From Omphiscola glabra (Eukaryota > Mollusca > Gastropoda > Lymnaeidae), in contig OZ024794.1 in the NCBI GenBank assembly GCA_964017045.1, positions 3,489,501 through 3,553,500 on the forward strand: a stretch of DNA of 64,000 nucleotides. The letters run 5' to 3'. The notes under the pieces were generated by a model. That model was not told where the DNA came from. It ran no database searches and saw only the letters and a list, made by a program, of their open reading frames with translations. Of this stretch, positions 42,468-54,092 are shown one piece after another. Made by a program: the position numbers and the translations under genes. Each line of letters begins with the position of its first letter. The first letter of the stretch is position 1.

Positions 42468-43220
42468 ATTTATTCACACTCACATTATAATCGTCAAATT
42501 ATTATCACGTTACGATAATAATATAAGCTATTTTCATAACAAATCCTGAAAGTTAAAGTCGATATTATAATAAGAACTAATGAACTTTGTTTCAGTGGTT
42601 TCTAATTTTGAAAACAAAAACTAGAAATGAAATAATTCTTATAAAATTGACTCACTAATCAGTAATCTACCATTGAGATTTCCATTCTCAGGTGAATGTG
42701 TTACTCACAACGCTGAACACAAACTCTTGCCCACCACTCACCAGTAATGACCAGAATCAATAATTCACCTAAGTGTAACATGTGTCCTGACACTGGGAAC
42801 TTCTAAAAAAAAAATCGATGGTTTTACATTACATAGTGAGTAGGATTCCATTGGCTATAAACCAATGAGCGTGAAATGAGAGGTCACTTGTGTCTTGTCT
42901 ATTTCACTTGTTTGTACGGGCATTAGTCAGACGAAAGTATAGTACAAGTAGCTTTGTGTGCCCCGTCACCGCTCTTACTACGCCGAGCTATCTACAACAG
43001 GTACCCAGCCAGTCCCTAACCAGCCTACCAGCTGTGCTGTGGAACGCTTCGCATTCATTCACACCAACGCACGTGCATGGAGACACACCCTGACCCAGTT
43101 TCTGTGAATGAGCTGCAGCACACACATTTACATGTGATAAATAGAACATGCTTATTAATGACACGACATATATATGTGTGTTTATGGCTGACAAATAATC
43201 TCCCAGTATTGATATTAAGA
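42468..43220. other. Gene-free stretch
   Basis: No domain-bearing frame or repeat recognised. It is moderately less AT-rich near 42950-43090 and could hold an FBXO41 5' UTR exon, but nothing proves it. Confidence 0.4.
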
Positions 43221-43610
43221 AGAATCGGAACATTTCAAGTAAACAGGTCAACTTGTCTTGTAGAACATTTGAAGTAGAAAGGTCAACAATTATTATTAGT
43301 CAACTTGTCTTGTAGAACATTTGAAGTAGACAGGTCAACAATTATTATTAGTCAACGTGTCTTGTAGAACATTTGAAGTAGACAGGCCAACAATTATTAT
43401 TAGTCAACTTGTCTTGTAGAACATTTGAAGTAGACAGTTCAGCAATTATTATTAGTCAACTTGTCTTGTAGAACATTTGAAGTAGACAGTTCAGCAATTA
43501 TTATTAGTCAACTTGTCTTGAAGAACATTTGAAGTAGACAGTTCAGCAATTATTATTAGTCAACTTGTCTTGTAGAACATTTGAAGTAGACAGTTCAACA
43601 ATTAATCAAC
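43221..43610. repeat. 52-bp tandem array, about 7 copies
   Basis: The unit includes AGTCAACTTGTCTTGTAGAA and CAATTATTATT. Spacing of 52 bp was measured between 43273 and 43325. Confidence 0.9.
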
Positions 43611-44125
43611 TTTTAGAAAAAATTTAGCAGCAATTCAGAAGAAAAATGAACATCGAATATTTTTGAAAGGGCGATGACGAGTGACGTAATGAAATGATGC
43701 AAAGAATGTATGAAGAAAGTTTAAAGAAGACAGAGAGTCAGAGGTGTAGCTGAAAAAAAAAAGGTGGGGGGCATAGGGAGGCAAAGATCCCAGGGAGCCA
43801 GACTAGTGGGTGGGGTTTCATCCATAAATGACGTCACGCAAATTTTGCCGATTTTTTACCCCCTCCCCAATCGTCACAAATTGTCACAAAAAGTTAGACC
43901 CCCCCCCTAAAATATAACGTCACAAATCTCAACATCGCCCCCCCCCCCTTTTATAAAAAGTCCCTGTGTCCACTATTGTCCTTTAAAAACCCTTAAGAAA
44001 TTCACCTCCCGTGGATATCAAATTACTGCACCTGTGTCAGAAACATTTCACTAGGACAGTGGTTCTTATCCGGCGGTAAAAGTACCTCCCCAGCCCTGAG
44101 GTGTGGAAGACCAGAAAAGTGCATT
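43611..44125. other. Gene-free stretch with C-rich, ACGTCA-rich sequence
   Basis: 43770-43980 has poly-C runs with repeated CGTCAC motifs, a pattern seen in some invertebrate mobile repeats. Boundaries are not clear. Confidence 0.4.
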
Positions 44126-44631
44126 CAGTGACGTAGCTAGAGGGGTTCGGACCGTACGTGGATGACACCATCTCGGCACACACTGCTCGGTCTAACCGAT
44201 ATTCATAAAAGGTTAACAGATGACGCGTACATTTTCCACCCATGTAACCAATCAAAATGCGTTTTTATTAAAATTTCAAAGTTGATGCGTCAGCAATTGG
44301 GTTATCTTATTATTAGGTCAGAAATACACCATTTTGACCATGTTTAAACGCCGAATGAAGTGTTCTGTAACTTTTGTAAGTGACAGGAAACTATATTTAT
44401 CTAAATTCTGAGAAATAAAACTATCCTTTGATAACAATGCGCGATTCTAAGTACATGTCACAGTTCTTAAATACATTTACCCCCTGACCTTCAATTAATT
44501 TGTTTTTCTACTTGTATTTGTTATACTGTGGACTAAGTTTAACAAGAAGAATTACATTGTGGAGGTCGAGGGTGGGGGTTGACACCATGAGCTTACCGGA
44601 CCGGGTGACACCAACCCTAGCTACGCCACTG
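44126..44631. mobile_element. TIR element with CAGTGRCGTAGCTAG ends (506 bp)
   Basis: The left end is CAGTGACGTAGCTAGAGGGG and the right end is CTAGCTACGCCACTG. The reverse complement of the right end begins CAGTGGCGTAGCTAG. Subterminal GGACCG and GACACCAT are also inverted. No clean target duplication was seen, so the class (hAT or other) is open. Confidence 0.65.
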
Positions 44632-47600
44632 ATTGTGGGAGCTGCCATTGCTAACTGTTGCTGCTTTTTTGATTGGCAGCCATAAATGTTTTTCTTGTGA
44701 ATTTTGTCGGCTTATTGCTTTTATTGGTAATTTTTTCCATGTCTGTGAAGTTAATTAAAGAAATAAAACTACAATAACTAAATTGTTGAGTTATTTTTAA
44801 TTTGATTACAATATAACTTATACGGGGGGGGGGGGGGTTAAAACGGAGTGGGCCTTTAGCGCTCCAAAAAATGTTCACAGGAAGCCAGTGGAGGACTTTA
44901 AGAACTGAGTTGATGTGGTCAGATTTCTTTATACGCGATACAATGCGTGCTATCTATATAGTATGTACGCAAAATCACATGTTCTACCCCCCCCCCCCCC
45001 CATATGCACGTGTACCTTTTTGACACCAACCCACCATGCGTAAGTAAAATGAGCTCTCACCACCCCCTCCCCTCGAAAAAAACTTAACAAAATCAAATTT
45101 ACAACTGCGACGTCATAGTAAACAAAATGTGTCAAGTGTTTTAACCGCTTGCTGCTTGGCGATCCCAGAAGTTTCCAGAACATACGTCACATCACCCAGT
45201 GTGCCACGCTGCCTTCGTTGTGGGATATATGCCACATCGCCCAGTGTGCCACGTTGCGTTCGTTCAGGGCCTGGCGACTGAGGCAAAGAGCAACATGCGC
45301 CAAAATCAGGGGGTGCCAAAATCGTCTTTAGATGGGACCTTAATAGTGAATTAAACTATAAAATTCCATAAACTTCACAAAGACAAAGGGTGCTAAAAAT
45401 CGGGGGGTGGGGCACATTTTTCTATATGTGTTACTGCGGAGTTCTCACGGGGGCCTTGCAAAATATTACACAATTTTATTTCCACCTTTAATCCAATATT
45501 ACATCTAGCGGTCGTGGTGCCAACAGTAACCCACTTGAGCAACCAATGTTGACAGATACTTGATGGCGCTTAGTGACCTCCATACGTGTTATATTAATTT
45601 TACCCAACCCTTTATTTCATTTTGTTTATGTATTCGCTATTTCGAAGTGTGCTTGTTAGAACTGAACACAAGGAGCCTAGTGAAAACATAAATTTGGCAA
45701 AAGGGCCGGGAATGGAAAAATGTCATGAACCACTGACGAACCCAACAAAAAGATACGTACACAAAAAATTTTCTTTCTATATTACTATTACGTAAAAAAA
45801 TAATTAAATTTTCAAACCCCCTTCACTTGTTACACCGTCAATCCCCCCCCCCCCCCCAACCCACACACATCCGTGCCAAGGCGTAAGCACGGTAATTCAA
45901 AAGAAGTCAAAGTGGCCTTAAAATTGTTGAAAAAATATATAACTGATTTTCTCTGTTGTCATTTTGGCGTGTCGAATACTATCTTTGGTTCAGCGTTCAG
46001 ATAAATAAATTTAATTTTTTTTAAAAGTTATTCCATATCAATACTGTCAATACGAAATTAAGTCATCATTCGCACGGAAAGATAACAAAACAATGAGTAA
46101 ACCGCGTTTTAAAAGGTGTCACTTACACTATTTGGGCTAAATATTATTGTTAAGATATCTAGTCTGTTCACCTGTGAAAACACAAAATAATTGTATACGA
46201 TGATTACGTTGTTTTTTAATTTTTAATTTTTTTAATTATTTTTTTAAATTAAAAACAAAAGTGCTATTCCTACATTTGTTACAGCTGATTGGTAAAATAC
46301 TTGGAGTGGTTTCCCTTTCCAATGATAACTCTTATTTGTTTACAAATGGCTGAATCGTCTTTTCAGTGCAAGAAACAACTCGAATGTAATTCATTTTAAG
46401 TTGTTTTTCATGTACTTCAATAATTGGAAATGAATAAATGACTTATTTTCTTTTGTAAAGCTTATGGTTGATTGGAACATAATCGGTAAGTAATAATTTA
46501 CATTGTGGTGGTAGACAGCGCGTATCTCCTGTCACTTGACTTGTGATTTTTGACATTTGCGGCGCTTGTGGCGGTCGCCGCGGTCCTTTAGTTTGCCACT
46601 ATAGCTTAGCCAGTGGGGAGCAAAGGCTGCGACTGTTCTCTGTGATAATTTTAGCAAAAGTTAGGCTTTTAAGGATATAATGTATTTTTTCACTCATCGA
46701 AAAAAAATGTTATTGTAAAAGTTTAGTTTCAATGCATAGCTTAGACAAATTAAATTTTGGGTAATCGTGCAGTTTAAGTTTAGGCGCCCAAATTCATAAC
46801 ATATAATTAATGACAATGAAGCACTTTATTTAAGCATAAACAGCATAAAAGTCAAACATGGATAATTTTCAGCAATCGTAGCCAAGAAACGGCAGAACAT
46901 GTCACCAAATCAATCTGGAACTTGTTCTGAAAGATAAATTCATGGATGTTTAATGTATACTGTATGAATGATGAAAACAGTAGGCAGTAGGCCTAAACTT
47001 CTTGAGACAAGATTCCAAACTGACTTTCTTTTTGTCCCCACCCACATATTCTCAACTGTCTGTGTGTGGACTGTGGACCTCAGGATCATTCATTTGGTTC
47101 AAGGAAATGCTGATTATATATTACGACTGAGTGCAAGTAGATTTCATTCTGAATGTTTGCCATGTTAGCATATTATGTCCAGCCTTTATATATTATGTGC
47201 ATGCCTCGCAAGATGTGCTGTACAATCAAAGTTTCAAGTGTTCTGGCAGAAAGATCTGGGACTTCAAGTAGGAAGTATTTTCCTCTATTTCTGTCTACGC
47301 CCCCAAAGACCCAATGACCTTCTCTCCATTGTCCTATGTGAACGTGTTAAGGATTAATCCACATTCTTCTTGCCAACATATGCTTAGTTCTGTATCAGAT
47401 ATTTCTGGCAACAGCGGGGGCATATATACAAGACATTTTATAATTGTGTATAAAAAAGAGACATAACAGAAAGTATGTGGAAACATTAGAAATAAGCTGT
47501 GATTTTTGTAAACTGATTGCGTCAAAAGTGCTTGATAAGTTAACAGGTGAATAAGAAAATAAAGTGTTCAGATTCAGTAGTTTAAGTAATTAAATGGTTT

Positions 47601-48589
47601 TGCAATTTGCAATCTTTTTTTTTAACATTCCTTTATCAGATTAATTGTGTCTCTTTTTAAATTTGTAACAAAGATTATCCCAACAATCAGTGTTGAGATA
47701 AAATGTAAGCGAGTAGCTCCACCTTTCCAAAATGAATCAAAGTTTATGAAACAGAAAGTACAAATTCTACTTTGCAAACAAATTCCTACATAAATCTCTG
47801 AACTTTTCAGTAAACACCAGAAGTTGACAAACGATCACAGCAGAGTTGGATTATCAACTGGGCCTAATGGGCATTATGCAACAAAAGACCTTGAAATGTG
47901 GAAGTCTCTTTAAATCTTGGCATAATGTTACTACCTTGCTCTAAGAACAATCCATCAGTGTCTTTAATATCTAGTCAAATGGTGTCAGTCTGAGTTAAAG
48001 TAAGTAAACAAAAAAAAAATGAAAATGTAGTTTTATTACCAGTGCTGCATAGGGTACTTTACACAATAAAAACTAGTATGTGTGTCTCTGAGTGGGGATG
48101 TTAAATCATTATCAGTGCTTGATAACAATAATCAGTTGTTATTACATAAATTAATAATCAATAATTTGATAATTTTTCCATTTCATAGTACACATTTTTA
48201 AAATCCCCATTTGTTACTTCATTTAAATTTAAGCCTTCTTTATGTATAGAGGTCCCTGTTTTCTGGACCAAGTGAAATTTGAATGACTTGTTGTAAGCAA
48301 ATCAATGTGGTCATTTTTAAAAAGCTGAAGTGGCTTTCTGGTCATGGATATTTTATTTTAATCTTTATAAATAAAGTCTTTTAAGTTTATTATTTTAATA
48401 CCAAAAAGTCATGATTAGAATCCTTTGTTAAAGTTGAAGTACTAAAATTGAAATAGACTAAGTATGTTGTAATGCAAAAGTTCGTGGCTGTGTGTCAATT
48501 TTATATTTAAATGTTGAATATTTAAAATGCAAGTACAAATATTTGTGGGGCTTCCAAAGGAAAAACACATTTATATTATTATCAGTGGT
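44632..48589. other. Gene-free region with homopolymer runs and small repeats
   Basis: Includes G/C runs (about 44825, 44990 and 45845), a LINE fragment (44873-44955) and a partial 45-bp duplication near 45190-45275 containing CCCAGTGTGCCACG. Around 46540-46640 the sequence is locally richer in GC and CpG. No gene found. Confidence 0.5.
44873..44955 (-). pseudogene. Short LINE reverse transcriptase fragment
   Basis: The minus strand reads ARIVSRIKKSDHINSVLKVL and HW, the same C-terminal segment as the LINE fragment at 10.4-10.9 kb. Confidence 0.65.
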
Positions 48590-48730
48590 GCTACAGCCCA
48601 TGTAGGGGGGCCCCGGCCTGCTCCACCACATCCTTCAATTTGGGATGATCGATGGCTTTCCGCCTCATTGCATGAACCCCCTGCTGGTGTAAGTCCTTCT
48701 CTATATCATTGATCCATCTCAGTCTTGCTC
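48590..48730 (-). pseudogene. Short RTE-like LINE C-terminal fragment
   Basis: The minus strand reads ARLRWINDIEKDLHQQGVHA and KDVVEQAGAPLHGL, homologous to the fragment at 13888-14136. Confidence 0.65.
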
Positions 48731-49097
48731 ATTTATAGTAATATGTAAATACTCTTTTTAAGTCTGGGTCTAGTTTGAGTGAGAATAATGATCACTGTAA
48801 TTTTTATTTTCACCTACAAAGATAAAGCTTACTTTATTTAGTTAACCTGCCATTCCTTTATTCATACTTTGACAAAATCTTACATTATAAGATAGCATTA
48901 AGCCTTAACAGTCCACAAGCCAGGCCCGCACCTGGGGGAAGCGGGGGCGAACAACCATTGCACTTCTCAGGGGCCCGAGCTAGATAGGTGCCTGCCCTTT
49001 TTCAAGTTTTAAAATATATGCACAAGTTTGAAACACGAAAGTGTTGTGTTAGCCTTGTCATGTCATTAGGTCGATTACTTGTCTATAACTGTCTACT
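48731..49097. other. Gene-free stretch before the satellite cluster
   Basis: AT-rich, with a local GC-rich patch near 48920-48980. No gene. Confidence 0.45.
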
Positions 49098-50252
49098 TCC
49101 CACCATTATATTGTGTATACTGTCTCTGCCAACCTTTATATTGTGTGTACTGTCTCTGTCCACCGTTATATTGTGTGTACTGTCTCTGCCCATCATTATA
49201 TTGTGTGTACTGTCTCTGCCCATCGTTATAGTGTGTGTACTGCCTCTGCCCATCGTTATAATGTTTGTACTGTCTCTGCCCTTAGTTATATTGTGTGTAC
49301 TGCCTCTGCCCATCGTTATATTGTTTGTACTGTCTCTGCCCATAGTTATATTGTGTGTACTGTCTCTGCCCATCGTTATAGTGTGTGTACTGCCTCTGCC
49401 CATCGTTATAATGTTTGTACTGTCTCTGCCCTTAGTTATATTGTGTGTACTGCCTCTGCCCATCGTTATATTGTTTGTACTGTCTCTGCCCATAGTTATA
49501 TTGTGTGTACTGTAACTTCCCACCATTATATTGTGTGTACTGTCTTTTTCCATCTTTATATTGTGTGTACTGTCTCTGTCCACCTTTATATTGTGTGTAC
49601 TGTCTCTGCCCATCGTTATATTGTGTGTACTGTCTCTGCCCATCGTTATATTGTGTGTACTGCCTCTGCCCATCCTTATATTGTTTGTACTGTCCCTGCC
49701 CATAGTTATATTGTGTGTACTGTCTCTGCCCACCTTTATATTGTGTGTACTGTCTCTGCCCACCTTTATATTGTGTGTACTGTAACTTCCCACCATTATA
49801 TTGCGTGTACTGTCTTTTTCCGTCTTTATATTGTGTGTACTGTCTCTGTCCATGGTTATATTGTGTGTACTGTCTCTGCCCATGGTTATATTGTGTGTAC
49901 TGTCTCTGTCCATGGTTATATTGTGTGTACTGTCTCTGTCCACCTTTATATTGTGTGTAATGTCTATGTCCACCTTTATATTGTGTGTACTGTCTCTGTC
50001 CACCTTTATATTGTGTGTACTGTCTCTGCCCATCTTTATATTATGTGTCCTATAACTGCCCATCGTTATATTGTGTGTACTGTCTCTGCCCACCTTTATA
50101 TTGTGTGTACTGTCTCTGCCCATCGTTATATTGTGTAAACTGTCTCTGCCCACCTTTATATTGTGTGTACTGTCTCTGCCCATCGTTATATTGTCTGAAC
50201 TGTCTCTGTCCACCTTTATATTGTATGTACTGTCTATGCCCGTCGTTATATT
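49098..50252. repeat. 30-bp minisatellite, about 38 copies
   Basis: The unit is built on TTATATTGTGTGTACTGTCT and CTGCCCATCG with several variant positions. A run of five variant units starting at 49231 is repeated at 49381 (150 bp), a higher-order duplication. The unit is a multiple of three and lacks stops in several frames, so long artefactual frames appear on both strands. Confidence 0.96.
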
Positions 50253-50371
50253 GTGCAGTTAAAGTTCATAAAAACAACTAGTGAGATTTATTGATTATAA
50301 AGTCGACTGGTAATAAAATAGTTTTCTACTGATGATAGGATGTAAGATAGCTTTAGTATTAACAAATATGT

Positions 50372-50595
50372 GTGGGAGGTGACATGTGTGTGGGAGTAGA
50401 CAGGTGTGGGGGAGGTGACAGGTGTGTGGGAGTAGACAGGTGTGTGGGAGTAGACAGGTGTGTGGGAGTAGACAGGTATGTGGGAGTAGACAGGTGTGTG
50501 GGAGTAGACAGGTTGTGGCAGTAGACAGGTGTGTGGGAGTAGACAGGTGTGTGGGAGTAAACATGTGTGTGGGAGTAGACAGGTGTGGGAGGTGA
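50372..50595. repeat. 18-bp minisatellite, about 12 copies
   Basis: The unit is GTGTGGGAGTAGACAGGT with variants. Confidence 0.92.
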
Positions 50596-50675
50596 CAAGT
50601 GTGCCACTCGTTTTAAGCTCAATATTGAAACATTAATTGTTGAATCTCCTGTCTTAAAATTTGAGCCAATTCCAA

Positions 50676-50835
50676 CACACCATGTCTACACACCATGTCT
50701 ACACACCATGTCTACACACCATGTCTACACACCATGTCTACACACCATGTCTACACACCATGTCTACACACCATGTCTACACACCATGTCTACACACCAT
50801 GTCTACACACCATGTCTACACACCATGTCTACACA
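50676..50835. repeat. 13-bp minisatellite, about 12 copies
   Basis: The unit is ACACCATGTCTAC; copies are almost perfect. Confidence 0.95.
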
Positions 50836-50931
50836 TTCCCATTGAATGAAATAATGTGCCTGTCAACATGTCATTAAACACAGTTCTTGTGTTTTGTTTA
50901 AATTGGTAATTTTGTGCTTAGAATTCCTTTC

Positions 50932-52830
50932 ATTGTGCTGTTTATGGGGATCTGTCATTGTGAATTTTATGGGGATCTGTCATTGTGCTGTTTATGGGGA
51001 TCTTTCATTGTGCATTTTATGGGGATCTGTCATTGTGCTGTTTATGGGGATCTGTCATTGTGCATTTTATGGGGATCTTTCATTGTGCATTTATGGGGAT
51101 CTGTCATTGTGCTGTTTATGGGGATCTGTCATTGTGCATTTTATGGGGATCTTTCATTGTGCATTTTATGGGGATCTGTCATTGTGCTGTTTATGGGGAT
51201 CTGTCATTGTGCATTTTATGGGGATCTGTCATTGTGCTGTTTATGGGGATCTGTCATTGTGCTGTTTATGGGGATCTTTCATTGTGCTGTTTATGGGGAT
51301 CTTTCATTGTGCTGTTTATGGGGATCTTTCATTGTGCTGTTTATGGGGATCTTTCATTGTGCTGTTTATGGGGATCTTTCATTGTGCTGTTTATGGGGAT
51401 CTTTCATTGTGCTGTTTATGGGGATCTTTCATTGTGCTGTTTATGGGGATCTGTCATTGTGCTGTTTATGGGGATCTGTCATTGTGCTGTTTATGGGGAT
51501 CTGTCATTGTGCTGTTTATGGGGATCTGTCATTGTGCTGTTTATGGGGATCTTTCATTGTGCATTTTATGGGGATCTGTCATTGTGCTGTTTATGGGGAT
51601 CTGTCATTGTGCATTTTATGGGGATCTGTCATTGTGCTGTTTATGGGGATCTGTCATTGTGCATTTTATGGGGATCTGTCATTGTGCTGTTTATGGGGAT
51701 ATGTCATTGTGCATTTTATGGGGATCTGTCATTGTGCATTTTATGGGGATCTGTCATTGTGCTGTTTATGGGGATCTGTCATTGTGCTGTTTATGGGGAT
51801 CTGTCATTGTGCTGTTTATGGGGATCTGTCATTGTGCTGTTTATGGGGATCTGTCATTGTGCATTTTATGGGGATCTTTCATTGTGCTGTTTATGGGGAT
51901 CTTTCATTGTGCTGTTTATGGGGATCTTTCATTGTGCTGTTTATGGGGATCTGTCATTGTGCTGTTTAGGGGGATCTGTCATTGTGCTGTTTATGGGGAT
52001 CTGTCATTGTGCTGTTTATGGGGATCTGTCATTGTGCATTTTATGGGGATCTTTCATTGTGCATTTTATGGGGATCTTTCATTGTGCTGTTTATGGGGAT
52101 CTGTCATTGTGCTGTTTATGGGGATCTTTCATTGTGCTGTTTATGGGGATCTGTCATTGTGCATTTTATGGGGATCTGTCATTGTTCTGTTTATGGGGAT
52201 CTGTCATTGTGCTGTTTATGGGGATCTGTCATTGTGCTGTTTATGGGGATCTTTCATTGTGCTGTTTATGGGGATCTTTCATTGTGCTGTTTATGGGGAT
52301 CTTTCATTGTGCTGTTTATGGGGATCTTTCATTGTGCTGTTTATGGGGATCTGTCATTGTGCATTTTATGGGGATCTTTCATTGTGCTGTTTATGGGGAT
52401 CTTTCATTGTGCTGTTTATGGGGATCTGTCATTGTGCTGTTTATGGGGATCTGTCATTGTGCATTTTATGGGGATCTTTCATTGTGCTGTTTATGGGGAT
52501 CTTTAATTGTGCTGTTTATGGGGATCTTTCATTGTGCATTTTATGGGGATCTTTCATTGTGCTGTTTATGGGGATCTTTCATTGTGCTGTTTATGGGGAT
52601 CTTTCATTGTGCTGTTTATGGGGATCTTTCATTGTGCTGTTTATGGGGATCTGTCATTGTGCTGTTTATGGGGATCTTTCATTGTGCTGTTTATGGGGAT
52701 CTTTCATTGTGCTGTTTATGGGGATCTTTCATTGTGCTGTTTATGGGGATCTGTCATTGTGCTGTTTATGGGGATCTGTCATTGTGCTGTTTATGGGGAT
52801 CTGTCATTGTGCATTTTATGGGGATCTGTC
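50932..52830. repeat. 25-bp minisatellite, about 76 copies (1.9 kb)
   Basis: The unit contains ATTGTG(CTG/CAT)TTTATGG and GGATCT(G/T)TC. Two positions vary between two states; the rest is almost invariant. Each unit holds one GATC. Because 25 is not a multiple of three and the unit lacks plus-strand stops, all three plus frames stay open for more than 350 codons. I regard none as a gene. Confidence 0.97.
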
Positions 52831-53109
52831 ACTTTAAATTAGAAGTGTAAACCTACACGAGCCACTTCTTCCTGCTCTTCACCAGTAGTGTAGGCTTACA
52901 TGCAGGGGCGACTACACAGTGTGGGGGTGGGATGCAGTTGCCCTGCGTGCCTAAATTTTTTATGACATTTACAAAGTGAAAACACGAATTAAACACCAGT
53001 AGCATGACCATGACTGACAAAGGTCTAGGGGTGGGGTGACACCCCTGTCTACACGAACAACTTCTTCAGCTCACACCCGCGATATTTGCCCCACCTCAAA
53101 TGTTGTGTG
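52831..53109. other. Spacer between satellite arrays
   Basis: No gene or repeat recognised. Confidence 0.5.
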
Positions 53110-53330
53110 GCCTAGAACACATATTTTGGGTGGCCTAGTACACAAATGGTGTGTGGCCTAGTGCACAAATGGTGAATATGCTAGTGTACACAAATGGTAT
53201 GTGGCCTAGTACACACATGGTGAAAGTGAATGGCCTAGTACACACACGGTGGACGGCCTGATACACAAATGGTGGGTGGCCTAGTACACAAATGGTGGGT
53301 GGGCTATTGCACACATGGTGGGGGTATATT
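53110..53330. repeat. Irregular ~21-bp minisatellite, about 9 copies
   Basis: The core is GGCCTAGTACACAAATGGTG with length variation between copies. Confidence 0.85.
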
Positions 53331-53617
53331 ATAATACGGATGTTCATTTTAACACTATTCCCCCATAAAGCTAATGCTATCAGTGTCAAAGTTGTGTTAG
53401 CGTGTATGACGCGAACTTGTACATGAATCCAATCGAAGCCTTTTATTAGAAAGTGTCAACAACACTGATCGATTTTAAAGGGCGATAAATCAGAGAAGTG
53501 GAGCGAGGGCTCTTCAATCTGGGGCAGTGGCGTAACCATTTCTTGTAAATACTCTCTCTCACACACAATATTATTTGACAATTTTATTCCACGTCTCCCT
53601 CTTTCTTTCTATCACCC

Positions 53618-53619
<2 letters not shown>

Positions 53620-53654
<35 letters not shown>

Positions 53655-53655
53655 A
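53620..53655. repeat. CT dinucleotide microsatellite
   Basis: An uninterrupted CT run just before the next minisatellite. Confidence 0.9.
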
Positions 53656-53699
53656 CTCTCACATTCACAATTTAAACGTTTTCAAATCGTATTATTCCA

Positions 53700-54060
53700 C
53701 TCTTGTCACTGCATGTACACTCTTGTCACTGCATATACACTCTTGTCACTGCATGTACACTCTTGTCATTGCATGTACAGTCTGGTCACTGCATGTACAC
53801 TCTTGTCACTGCATGTACAGTCTGGTCACTGCATGTACACTCTTGTCACTGCATGTACACTCTTGTCATTGCATGTACACTCTTGTCACTGCATGTACAC
53901 TCTTGTCACTGCATGTACAGTCTGGTCACTGCATGTATACTCTTGTCACTGAATGTACACTCTTGTCACTGCATGTACACTCTTGTCATTGCATGTACAC
54001 TCTTGTCATTACATGTACACTCTTGTCACTCATGTCACTGCATGGTCATTCTGGTCACTG
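53700..54060. repeat. 20-bp minisatellite, about 17 copies
   Basis: The unit is CTCTTGTCACTGCATGTACA with variants CAGTCTGGTCAC and TCATTGC. Confidence 0.95.
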
Positions 54061-54092
54061 TGTGTATAGTATATATCTTTATTTTACCTGTA

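Noticed and set aside
49083..50213. Long frames on both strands (376 and 341 codons)
   Set aside because: They are the 30-bp satellite, a multiple of three without stops, giving periodic peptides on both strands at once.
50894..52850. Open frames of 647, 621 and 351 codons on the plus strand
   Set aside because: They are the same 25-bp satellite read in three frames; the unit simply lacks stops. No start context, splice sites or domain.
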